Below are positions 9,616 to 17,397 of a DNA stretch of 64,000 bases, piece after piece. The notes beneath the pieces were generated by a model. It made no database searches, was not told the origin of the DNA, and was given only the letters and a program-made list of their open reading frames with translations. Every line of letters begins with the position of its first letter. Within the stretch, counting starts at the first letter, position 1. The stretch comes from CALODL01 sp942492115 (lineage in GTDB: Bacteria; Planctomycetota; Phycisphaerae; UBA1845; CAIVHJ01). Location: assembly GCA_942492115.1 (NCBI GenBank), contig CALODL010000035.1:62001-126000 (forward strand), given 5' to 3'. Position numbers and translations under genes: made by a program.

Positions 9616-9769
9616 GCCTCCAAGAACACTACGGACTGGCGAGATCGGGCGCGGCGTTTGCTGTCAAGGCCACAGGCGTATCGGTCGATACTGAGGACCA
9701 CTTCGGGCTGAGAACGCAGGAAGCAAGTGTCGCAGCCGATCGTAGCTGGCGGAGTTTTCCGACAGAGCC
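9615..9769 (+). mobile_element. MITE-like dispersed element, copy A
   Basis: About 155 bases that align, in inverted orientation, with 36437-36605. Shared blocks include GAACACTACGG near the left end, GCGAGATCGGGCG, GGCGTTTGCTG, CAGGCGTAT, GGGCTGAGAACGCAG and CGCAGCCGATCGTAGCTGG. The right end reads GACAGAGCC; this copy's terminal inverted repeats are eroded compared with copy B. The left end abuts the TAG stop of the YCII gene. No transposase is present. Confidence 0.72.
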
Positions 9770-9805
9770 CAGTGTCGTGATGCGATTGAACAGCCGTTCG
9801 AGTAT

Positions 9806-10609
9806 TCAACCGCTGCGTCGGGCGATACACAGTGGCGTTGGATCGTGGATGGTCAGCGCGACGGCCTTGTCTTGCTCGACTTTGAAGCGAACCCGAACGG
9901 CCTCGGCGCCACCAGGGGCGAAGCCGTGATCTTCGACGCGCAGGAGCACGCGAGAAAAACGATCGCCGCGCTTGATGGCGAGCGAGCCGCGACTGTTGAC
10001 CAGGACTTCGAACCGGTCATCGGGGCCGCTGCCGAACGTGTATGTCCCGACATAGATCTCGTGCTGCGCTGCGGTCACCTCGAGACTCCGGGCTGCGATA
10101 TCGGCATCCCCCAGGGCTTCCAGGTAAGCGACGACAGATTGTGCCTGTTCGCCGCCATGCTTTGCATGTTGCAGCAGGGTAATACCGTGCGGACCGGGAA
10201 TCTTCTGGATGCCGGGCATGGACTCAACGGTGGACTTGACGGCCTCGAGTTTGCCCAGCATCACGAGTGTAAACAGATTCGGGCGGGCGCCGTGGGCGAT
10301 GAGCAACTCAGCGATATCGCGTCGGCCCATATGTGACGCCGCGCCGAGGGCCGATTCCCAGTCCCCGAATCCCCAGTCCCACGATGCCCTGGCCAGTGCC
10401 GGAGACCCTTCGACCAGCTCGCGCACGCGGTCGATCCGTCCGTGACTGGCTCCGACGACCTCGCGAACGAGTGCCGGATCCTGGCTGGGGAATTCCGCGT
10501 GGAGTGTTCCCGTGGCAGCCGTTCCCTCGTCGGCCTGGGCATCGAGCCCCCATAACGTGGCCGCGCCAGCGGGTAGGGCGAGCAGGCAGTTGCGTCGGGT
10601 CATGTGCAT
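9806..10609 (-). CDS. Ankyrin-repeat protein with Tat-like export signal
   Basis: A 267-residue protein starting MHMTRRNCLLAL, a twin-arginine-like signal with a hydrophobic stretch up to about residue 24. The middle has at least one good ankyrin repeat (ALGAASHMGRRDIAELLIAHGA) and a degenerate second one. The C-terminal 90 residues form a beta-rich domain of the type seen in exported hydrolase-associated proteins (EIYVGTYTFG...). The start at 10609 is preferred because GGAGG lies six bases before it; an ATG six bases downstream is a second option. The function is unknown. Confidence 0.72.
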   Translation of the reverse strand: MHMTRRNCLLALPAGAATLWGLDAQADEGTAATGTLHAEFPSQDPALVREVVGASHGRIDRVRELVEGSPALARASWDWGFGDWESALGAASHMGRRDIAELLIAHGARPNLFTLVMLGKLEAVKSTVESMPGIQKIPGPHGITLLQHAKHGGEQAQSVVAYLEALGDADIAARSLEVTAAQHEIYVGTYTFGSGPDDRFEVLVNSRGSLAIKRGDRFSRVLLRVEDHGFAPGGAEAVRVRFKVEQDKAVALTIHDPTPLCIARRSG

Positions 10610-10761
10610 GGGGGAGCCTCCGAAAGACAGAATGGGTCGCACCGGCAGTGGTGTGTCATGAGGTGATTGACGCCCGCTGGGCAGATGTCCGGTCAGGCGT
10701 TGTCCGTGAAAGTGCCGTGACGGGGTCCAGTGCCCGGGGACGCTGCCCGAGGACGCGCGGA

Positions 10762-11331
10762 TCACGCCGAGGGGACAGGGGTCAGGAGGGCACCGTCGAA
10801 GGCGTGGCCGCATTCCGGGCAGCGGGGCTCGTGTAGTCCGCGCAGGCTGTATTCGCATGCGTGGCACACGAGGGGATCGATGATCGGCGGGGTGCGGAAC
10901 ATGCGTTGCAGTGCGTAGATGATCAACATGACAACCGCCAGTATGATATTGAGCAGCGTGCCCTGGACCAGGGTGATGAGCAGTGTACCGATGAATGATT
11001 CACCGCGGAGGTCCAGGGCCTCGACCAGGCCAATGCTGATCACTCCGGGAAACATATCGAGCAACACGCCGAACGGCATGATGACCGACATGCCGATGCG
11101 CAGGCCGTAGCCTGCATATAGTGTTGGCCGCACGAATGCGCGGCGACGGAAGCGGGCAAAAGCGGAGGTGCCGGTGATGAGCGTCAGCAGGGCAATGAAG
11201 CACGCAATACCCACAATCATCGCCGCAATGTCATACTCCTCGTAAGCGAGCATGAAGCTGGGCACGGCGCTGATGGAACAGACGATGGTCCACAGGCCGA
11301 GGTGCCTGAGATGATCGGTGGGTGTGAGCAT
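10762..11331 (-). CDS. Membrane protein with C-terminal zinc ribbon
   Basis: A 189-residue integral membrane protein with four or five hydrophobic segments (around residues 12-30, 34-52, 74-95 and 112-140) and a cytoplasmic zinc ribbon at the end: C-x2-C-x-YSLRGL-...-C-x2-CGH. This short ribbon after membrane helices is frequent in Phycisphaerae-type Planctomycetes and is one reason for the taxonomic suggestion. The biochemical role is unknown. It lies 152 bases upstream of the ankyrin gene on the same strand. Confidence 0.75.
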   Translation of the reverse strand: MLTPTDHLRHLGLWTIVCSISAVPSFMLAYEEYDIAAMIVGIACFIALLTLITGTSAFARFRRRAFVRPTLYAGYGLRIGMSVIMPFGVLLDMFPGVISIGLVEALDLRGESFIGTLLITLVQGTLLNIILAVVMLIIYALQRMFRTPPIIDPLVCHACEYSLRGLHEPRCPECGHAFDGALLTPVPSA

Positions 11332-11386
11332 GTATTATGACTATACGTTCGGTTCTGGCCACGGGTCGACCGATAATGTGATTTGA

Positions 11387-12001
11387 ATGACGTCAGACGC
11401 GATTCTTCATGGAATGAACAACGTGGCAACACGCAATGAGACGAGGTGTGCCTGGGCTGGTGACGATCCACTGTACGTGCGCTACCATGACGAAGAATGG
11501 GGCGTGCCATCATGGGATGATCATTACCTGTTTGAGATGCTGATACTCGAGGGCGCTCAGGCCGGTTTGAGTTGGATCACGATCCTGCGAAAGCGTGAGA
11601 ACTACCGGCGGCTCTTTGCCGGATTCGATCCGGACAAAGTGGCCCGCTTCACGCCAGCCCGAATTGATAGATTGCTGCAGAACGATGGCATCGTGCGTAA
11701 CCGTCTGAAGGTCGAGTCGGCCGTGGTCAATGCCCGCGCGTTTCTGGAGCTCCAGCGGGAGCATGGCGCCTTTGCCACGTACATCTGGAGTTTCGTCGGC
11801 GGTGCACCCATCAAGAATCGCTGGCGCACCATGAAACAGGTCCCTGCAGAAACGCAAGAGTCCCGGGCCATGAGCCGGGCGCTCAAGAAGCGAGGGTTCA
11901 AGTTCGTAGGGCCGACTATTTGTTATGCATTCATGCAAGCCGCTGGCATGGTTGACGATCATGTGATGAGCTGTTTGTGTTATGGGAGAAAGACGATATG
12001 A
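11387..12001 (+). CDS. tag: DNA-3-methyladenine glycosylase I
   Basis: A 204-residue Tag-family base-excision enzyme that removes 3-methyladenine from alkylated DNA. The zinc ligands of the family are present with correct spacing: Cys21 and His34 (13 apart, as Cys4/His17 in E. coli Tag) and the C-terminal D-H-x3-C pair. The glycosylase segment 'LILEGAQAGLSWITILRKRE' with its catalytic Glu is intact. The start could be 11387 or the ATG at 11414; neither has a strong ribosome site. The stop overlaps the next gene's start by four bases (ATGA), indicating translational coupling. Confidence 0.95.
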   Translation: MTSDAILHGMNNVATRNETRCAWAGDDPLYVRYHDEEWGVPSWDDHYLFEMLILEGAQAGLSWITILRKRENYRRLFAGFDPDKVARFTPARIDRLLQNDGIVRNRLKVESAVVNARAFLELQREHGAFATYIWSFVGGAPIKNRWRTMKQVPAETQESRAMSRALKKRGFKFVGPTICYAFMQAAGMVDDHVMSCLCYGRKTI

Positions 12002-12366
12002 GTGGTGCCCGCAATGTGCTCGGAACGAAACTCGAGACGTGCTGCATGGAGCCGGTAACCGGTTTCTATCGCAATGGTCGGTGTGACACGGGTCCGGATG
12101 ACCACGGCCTGCATATCGTGTGTGCGCGGATGACTGCTGAATTTCTTGAGTTTTCAGCGCGCATGGGCAACGATCTGTCCACGCCGCACCCGCCCATGTT
12201 CGCTGGCCTCGCGCCGGGCGACCATTGGTGTTTGTGCGTACAGCGCTGGAAAGAAGCCTTCGAGGCAGGTGTCGCACCGCCGGTCAATCTCGGGGCCACG
12301 CATATGTCGGCACTCGAGTTCGTCGGTCTCGAAGAACTTCAGTCCCACGCTATCGATACACAGTGA
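11998..12366 (+). CDS. DUF2237 family protein
   Basis: A 122-residue cytoplasmic protein with nearly all hallmark stretches of DUF2237: 'NVLGTKLETCC', 'TGFYRNGRC', 'DHGLHIVCARMTAEFLEFS', 'GNDLSTPHP', 'GLAPGDHWCLC' and 'APPVNLGATH'. Several conserved Cys and His residues suggest metal binding or redox chemistry, but no function is known to me. It starts in an ATGA overlap with tag and ends six bases from the convergent glutamate decarboxylase gene. Confidence 0.92.
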   Translation: MSGARNVLGTKLETCCMEPVTGFYRNGRCDTGPDDHGLHIVCARMTAEFLEFSARMGNDLSTPHPPMFAGLAPGDHWCLCVQRWKEAFEAGVAPPVNLGATHMSALEFVGLEELQSHAIDTQ

Positions 12367-12372
12367 TATCCC

Positions 12373-13746
12373 TCAGCAGTGCTTGTGGACTTTGCCTCCA
12401 CGGTGCGGGCGCGTGGCGCTGTGTTTGGGCTGACCGCTGAAATAGTCTACCGCTTTCTGCAGGTCACCGAGCAGAGTGTCCGCCAAGTCGAGACTGAAGC
12501 CTTCGCGTACGACGATGCGCAATACCGCCAGATCCTCGACGTCCGGGGGCATGGTGTAGGCCGGTACCTGCCAGCCGCGTTCGCGCAATTTGTCCGACAG
12601 GTCATACACGGAATATGTCGAATCGTCCTTGAGGGCGAAAGCGAAGACTGGAATGTCGCTGCCATCACTGAGCAGCTTGAACGGCCCCATCTTGGCTATG
12701 GACCCGGATGTGTGCAGCGCAACATTGCGCGAGCTCTCGTGAATACGGCGGTAGCCCGTTCGCCCGAGCCTGATGAAGTTGTAATATTGTGCCAACACCT
12801 GGTTGCCGGGGCGCGAGAAATTCAGCGTGAAGGTCGGCATGTCTCCACCAAGATAGTTGACGTGAAATACCAGATCTTCAGGGAGGTCGGATTTCTCGCG
12901 CCACACGACCCAGCCGATGCCGGGGTACACCAGCCCGTACTTGTGCCCAGAGACGTTGATCGACTTGACCAGGGGCAGTCTGAAATCCCATTCGAGGTCC
13001 GGCTGGAGGAACGGCGCGACGAATCCACCGCTGGCCGCATCGACGTGCAACGGGACGTCCAGGCCCGTGCGGTCATTGTGTTCAACAAGCGCGTCATGGA
13101 CTTCCTTGACCGGCTCGTATGCACCTGTATACGTTACGCCCAGGATAGCCACGACGCCGATGGTGTTCTCGTCGATCAGCTTGACGACTTCTTCGCCATT
13201 GATGGCGTAACGGTCGGGCGCCATGCGCACGTAGCGCGGCTCGACATCCCAGTAGCGGCAGAATTTCTCCCACACGACCTGCACGTTGTTGCCCATGATC
13301 AGGTTGGGCTTGTCGGTGGATTTCTTCTTCGCCCGTTGGCGCGTCCGCCAATTCCACTTCAACGCCATTCCGGCAAGCATGACGGCTTCACTCGATCCGA
13401 TCGCTGAGGCCCCGACGCCCGTCTCAGGTGCATTGAACAGGCGGGATACGATGTTGATGCATCTTTCCTCGATCAGGGCCGTGGCCGGGTACTCGTCCTT
13501 GTCGATCATATTCTTGTCGAAGGACTCGGCCATGAGCTTTTCGGCCTCGGGTTCCATCCACGTGGTCACGAACGTAGCAAGGTTCAACCGGGCATTGCCG
13601 TCGAGCATCATCTCGTCATGAATAATGTTGTACGCGGCCTGGGGGGCCATTTCGTCATCCGGAAGATCGTACTTGGGGACGGGTCGCTGCAGGCTTCGTT
13701 GGGCGTAGGCCGGTGTCAGGACCTCGGCGCGATCGGTAGATGCCAT
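12373..13746 (-). CDS. gadB: Glutamate decarboxylase
   Basis: A 457-residue PLP enzyme that converts L-glutamate to GABA and CO2. Length and motifs fit GadA/GadB: 'GSSEAVMLAGMALKW', 'HVDAASGGFVAPF' and the PLP lysine in SGHKYGL (Lys269). The C-terminus ends in basic and His residues, as in pH-sensitive GADs. AAGGAA sits seven bases before the ATG. It is divergent from a GABA-type aminotransferase across about 130 bases, so the pair could run a GABA shunt. No glutamate/GABA antiporter gene is visible in the window. Confidence 0.95.
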   Translation of the reverse strand: MASTDRAEVLTPAYAQRSLQRPVPKYDLPDDEMAPQAAYNIIHDEMMLDGNARLNLATFVTTWMEPEAEKLMAESFDKNMIDKDEYPATALIEERCINIVSRLFNAPETGVGASAIGSSEAVMLAGMALKWNWRTRQRAKKKSTDKPNLIMGNNVQVVWEKFCRYWDVEPRYVRMAPDRYAINGEEVVKLIDENTIGVVAILGVTYTGAYEPVKEVHDALVEHNDRTGLDVPLHVDAASGGFVAPFLQPDLEWDFRLPLVKSINVSGHKYGLVYPGIGWVVWREKSDLPEDLVFHVNYLGGDMPTFTLNFSRPGNQVLAQYYNFIRLGRTGYRRIHESSRNVALHTSGSIAKMGPFKLLSDGSDIPVFAFALKDDSTYSVYDLSDKLRERGWQVPAYTMPPDVEDLAVLRIVVREGFSLDLADTLLGDLQKAVDYFSGQPKHSATRPHRGGKVHKHC

Positions 13747-13858
13747 GGGGTGTTCCTTTCGAATGTCGCGAATGCGGATAATCGTCTCATGTTAAGCTGG
13801 GATGAGCGAACATCAAGCCGTGCGGGGCGGTTTTGCGTCGGCCATCGCGGTGTCCTAA

Positions 13859-13864
13859 TATACT
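13859..13864 (+). promoter_or_regulatory. Candidate -10 box of the aminotransferase gene
   Basis: TATACT (5/6 to TATAAT) lies ten bases before the ATG at 13875. No good -35 is seen at 16-18 bases. If real, transcription would start almost at the ATG, which fits the lack of a ribosome site. This is a weak, sequence-only inference. Confidence 0.25.
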
Positions 13865-13874
13865 GAATTCCAAG

Positions 13875-15155
13875 ATGACCCAATCATCCGACACATTTCT
13901 GTCTCCGGTGTGGAAACGCCTCCTTCCCGCGCCGATCGTACGGGGCGCCGGCGTCCATGTCTTCGATACCCAGGGTAACCGTTACATCGATTTTACCAGC
14001 GGTATCGGCGTGACCGGCACAGGACACTGTCATCCGCACGTGGTTCAGGCCATTCAGGAGCAGGCCAGCACATTGCTGTTCGGTCAGATCAACTGCGTCG
14101 TTCCCGACATCACGTTGCGCTACGCCGAGGCCTTGAGTCAGGTCACCCCCGATGGGTTGGACTGTTTTTTCTTCGCCAACAGCGGGGCAGAGGCCGTCGA
14201 GGGCGCAATCAAGCTTGCCAGGCAGGCCACCGACCGGACCAATGTGATCGCGTTCAATGGGAGTTTTCACGGTCGGACGGCGATGGCCATGGCCCTGACT
14301 TCGAGCAAGACGGTGTATCGCGCGGGTTATCAACCCCTTCCTGCCGGTGTGCATTTCACACCGTTTCCCTACAGCTACCGTTATGGGTGGCATGAAACCA
14401 AGACCGTCGAATTCTGTCTCAGAGAACTCGATCGACTGCTCATCGGTCAGTCCGCGCCCGATGAGACTGCAGCCATGATCATCGAGCCCGTACTCGGCGA
14501 GGGTGGTTTCGTGCCAGCGCCCCTCGAGTTTCTGGCAGCGCTGCGCGAGGTCTGTGACGCCCATGGCATTCTGCTTGTTTTCGACGAGATTCAATGTGGT
14601 TTCGGCCGCAGCGGAACGTTCTGGGCACATGGCCCCAGTGGGGCTGTACCCGATATTCTGCTGAGTGCCAAGGCCATTGCGTCAGGCGTACCACTGTCTG
14701 CGATCATTGCGCGGCGCGAGCTCATGGGTCACTGGCCTGTGGGAGCCCACGGGAGTACGTACGGTGGTGGATCGGCGCTGGCCATGGCTGCCGGCCTGGC
14801 TACTCTGGAAGTGATCCGCAATGAGGACCTCGTGGCCAACGCTCGTGAACGTGGCGCGCAGTTACGCCACACGTTGCTCGAACTGCAATCACGGTTTTCT
14901 GTGATGGGTGATGTTCGCGGGGTTGGCCTGCTCCTGGGCGTAGAGCTCATGGACGGGGGCACTCCGGCAACCGCGGTGGCCAACGCCGTGCAGTCCGAGT
15001 GCCTCGATCGCGGTCTGATGCTCATCAAGTGTGGAACGCACAATCATGTCATCCGTTGGCTACCTCCGCTGATCGTGTCGTCCGATGTGATCGACGAAGC
15101 CTGTTCTATCTTCGGCGCTGCGCTGGAATCCGCCGTATCCAGCTGTACTGCCTAG
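13875..15155 (+). CDS. gabT: Class III PLP aminotransferase, probable 4-aminobutyrate aminotransferase
   Basis: A 426-residue class III aminotransferase. It has the family's 'GIGVTGTGHCHPHVV' block, 'ANSGAEAVEGAIKLAR', 'FHGRT', 'FDEIQCGFGRSG' with the PLP-binding Asp237, and the PLP lysine in LLSAKAIASG (Lys266). GABA transamination to succinic semialdehyde is the most likely reaction because glutamate decarboxylase is divergently encoded next door, but ornithine- or acetylornithine-type substrates cannot be excluded from sequence. The start at 13875 matches the family N-terminus; the upstream in-frame start at 13833 would add an atypical extension. Confidence 0.88.
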   Translation: MTQSSDTFLSPVWKRLLPAPIVRGAGVHVFDTQGNRYIDFTSGIGVTGTGHCHPHVVQAIQEQASTLLFGQINCVVPDITLRYAEALSQVTPDGLDCFFFANSGAEAVEGAIKLARQATDRTNVIAFNGSFHGRTAMAMALTSSKTVYRAGYQPLPAGVHFTPFPYSYRYGWHETKTVEFCLRELDRLLIGQSAPDETAAMIIEPVLGEGGFVPAPLEFLAALREVCDAHGILLVFDEIQCGFGRSGTFWAHGPSGAVPDILLSAKAIASGVPLSAIIARRELMGHWPVGAHGSTYGGGSALAMAAGLATLEVIRNEDLVANARERGAQLRHTLLELQSRFSVMGDVRGVGLLLGVELMDGGTPATAVANAVQSECLDRGLMLIKCGTHNHVIRWLPPLIVSSDVIDEACSIFGAALESAVSSCTA

Positions 15156-15357
15156 CGGCCGGCGCGTTGTCGCCCATCTCGACCCCCCCGGGGCTGCACA
15201 TGTGGCAGGCAGATGCATGTCAGCATGACAGTGCGCTAACCTGTTACAAATCCGCGTGAAATCATCGTCGCCAATATCGCGTCTTCCAGTGTAGGCTTCC
15301 GATCACCTGCGACGATCGGAGGCCCGGACTCGAATACAAGACGAAAGGAGATAAGCG

Positions 15358-16764
15358 ATGAACAGGAAATCTGCGAGGGCGCGATACATGATGATTCTGG
15401 CCGCGCTGGGCACTGCCGCGGTGGGCTGGAGCGCCGTGGCTCGTTCTGGTCAAGAGGTGTTGCCGGCCACCCAACAGGCTCTGGCTTTGTCGGATGCCTT
15501 CGCCCATGCAGCGGAGCGCATCGGCCCGTCGGTCGTCAGCATTCGCGCGGAACATGCGGCTCAGCCGGTCCGTTTCGATGGTCACGGCGATCCGCACCAT
15601 GACCTGTTGCGCCGTTTCTTCGGTCACCCTGGTGCACCGCCACAGCCCGGTCCACGGGCGGGTGTCGGCAGCGGCGTGGTAGTCAGTGCTGACGGTTACA
15701 TTTTGACGAACAACCATGTGGTGGGCGACGCTGACCGCATCATCGTCGAACTCTTTGACGGTCACGAAACCGAGGCCACGATCGTCGGCGTCGATCCGAT
15801 GACGGATGTTGCGGTGATCAAGGTCGAGGCCGATGATCTGACGCCGGCTCAACTCGGTGATTCCGAGACGCTCAAGGTCGGTGAGTGGGTCGTGGCCGCA
15901 GGCAGTCCGTTTGGGCTGAACCGGACGATTACCGCGGGGATCGTGAGTGCCAAAGGCCGTGCCGACGTGCGGATTGCTGACTATGAGAATTTCATCCAAA
16001 CCGATGCTGCCATCAACCCCGGCAACAGTGGGGGGCCGCTGGTCAATCTGCACGGCGAGGTCGTAGGTATCAATACGGCCATCGCCAGCCGCGGAGGCGG
16101 CAATGACGGGATCGGCTTTGCCATTCCGGTCAACATGGCCCGTTCGATCATGGATCACCTCATCGAAGATGGCACCGTCGTCCGCGGTTGGTTGGGTGTG
16201 GCAATTCAGCCACTCGATGCTGACCTCGCGTCGAGCTTTGGTTATTCGTCAACGCATGGCGTCGTGGTCAGCGACGTACAAGAAGATTCTCCGGCGGAAC
16301 GCGGTGGGCTCCTCGCAGGCGATATCATCGTCGAGATGGACGGCCAGCAGCTGCGCGACCTGAACGATCTGCGTCATCGTGTTGCCGCCCGAGCTCCGGG
16401 CAGCACGGCCGAGTTTGCGGTGTTCCGCTCCGGAGGCCGGATCACGCTGGGCGTGGAGCTTGGCGCTCTCGGAGGCGAATCGAATAGTGCTGGGGCTGAG
16501 CACTCCGGTGTCGAGCAGCTGGGTTTGAGACTCGAGACCGCGGCGGATGGTACGGGTGTGGTGGTGTCGACCGTGGATCCGAATGGCGTCGCCGCCCGCG
16601 CCGGCCTGCTTCCGGGGGATGTCATCCTCAATGTACATGGGCACGAAGTGTCCCGGGCCGGAGAGTTTTTCAGCGTGGTGCGTCGCCTCGATCTCGATGC
16701 CGGGATCCGATTGCGCGTGCGGTCCGGTGAAGCCCTGCGTTTCGTGGTCCTGCGGGCAAATTGA
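15358..16764 (+). CDS. degP: HtrA/DegP-type periplasmic serine protease
   Basis: A 468-residue S1C protease-chaperone that degrades or refolds damaged envelope proteins. It has an N-terminal signal or anchor (about residues 8-29), then the trypsin-like domain with an intact triad: His120 (TNNHVV), Asp150 (TDVAV) and Ser224 (GNSGG). Two PDZ domains follow at about 270-360 and 385-468. The length and two PDZ domains match DegP/DegQ. An AAAGGAGA ribosome site lies before the ATG. It appears monocistronic. Assignment among DegP, DegQ and MucD is not possible here. Confidence 0.95.
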   Translation: MNRKSARARYMMILAALGTAAVGWSAVARSGQEVLPATQQALALSDAFAHAAERIGPSVVSIRAEHAAQPVRFDGHGDPHHDLLRRFFGHPGAPPQPGPRAGVGSGVVVSADGYILTNNHVVGDADRIIVELFDGHETEATIVGVDPMTDVAVIKVEADDLTPAQLGDSETLKVGEWVVAAGSPFGLNRTITAGIVSAKGRADVRIADYENFIQTDAAINPGNSGGPLVNLHGEVVGINTAIASRGGGNDGIGFAIPVNMARSIMDHLIEDGTVVRGWLGVAIQPLDADLASSFGYSSTHGVVVSDVQEDSPAERGGLLAGDIIVEMDGQQLRDLNDLRHRVAARAPGSTAEFAVFRSGGRITLGVELGALGGESNSAGAEHSGVEQLGLRLETAADGTGVVVSTVDPNGVAARAGLLPGDVILNVHGHEVSRAGEFFSVVRRLDLDAGIRLRVRSGEALRFVVLRAN

Positions 16765-16792
16765 TTCACGGATCAATCGTCTCTTCTGATCA

Positions 16793-16826
16793 GGGGCCGG
16801 GTCCAGTACGTGCTGGGTCCGGCCCC
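16793..16826. terminator. GC-rich hairpin between convergent genes
   Basis: A perfect 8-bp inverted repeat (GGGGCCGG / CCGGCCCC) with an 18-base loop lies 28 bases after the protease gene and before the end of the convergent DUF1854 gene. There is no T run, so it may act as a weak or bidirectional terminator or only stabilise the 3' end. Confidence 0.4.
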
Positions 16827-16920
16827 GATGTTGTGCGCGCAGCTCGACCTTGATGCGTCGGCCCGTGGAGTCGGGGCAGGCAATGGGGCAGGGGGGCCGA
16901 TCTTGACCTGGCTGTGTGAA

Positions 16921-17397
16921 CTACAAGACTGCAGAGATGAGGTTGTGGCTGCGCACATCCAATGCGGAGAGGTCGTGAACTCCGAAACGGTTGCCCATGG
17001 TATCGCGAATGACCAGCTGATTCCCACTCAACCACGTGACATTGCGCGCAGGTTCGGTCAGCGCGAATTGCTGGTGCCCCCGATCCGTGTCAACGGTCCA
17101 GTACAGCGTTCCGAAACGCAGGTCGATGGTCAGGACACGCTCGATCACCGGCATGCGGTAGTGTTGGTCAAGAACGTGCTCGGCCAGCGCCCGACACGCT
17201 GGCGGCAGGTGGCCCATATTCGAGATCATGGTCAGTTCCTTGCCGTCGGTGTCGAGCACAACCACATGTTGGCGATCGGTCAATGGCCGGAGGTAGCGCA
17301 GCTCAACAGCGACTGGCTCATCGGCCTCGGGTATGTGGGCATGCAGTTGACCGTTGACCATGCTCAAGACACAGCTGCTTTCTGTCATTGTTGCCAC
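16921..17397 (-). CDS. DUF1854 family protein, partner of the ABC exporter
   Basis: A 158-residue protein that fits DUF1854: 'RYLRPLTDRQHVVVLD', 'GKELTMI', 'RYYxPxI'-like 'HYRMPVIERV', and 'GTLYWTVDTDRG..F'. It overlaps the 3' end of the upstream exporter gene by 13 bases, so the two are co-translated. DUF1854 proteins recur beside such exporters, and I recall the pair being reported near cyanophycin genes in other bacteria; no cyanophycin gene is present here. It has no signal peptide and is probably a cytoplasmic accessory protein. Confidence 0.85.
   Translation of the reverse strand: MATMTESSCVLSMVNGQLHAHIPEADEPVAVELRYLRPLTDRQHVVVLDTDGKELTMISNMGHLPPACRALAEHVLDQHYRMPVIERVLTIDLRFGTLYWTVDTDRGHQQFALTEPARNVTWLSGNQLVIRDTMGNRFGVHDLSALDVRSHNLISAVL

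Noticed and set aside
15262..16158. A 298-codon minus-strand frame opposite htrA
   Set aside because: HtrA on the plus strand has the full catalytic triad; the opposite frame is compositional shadow.
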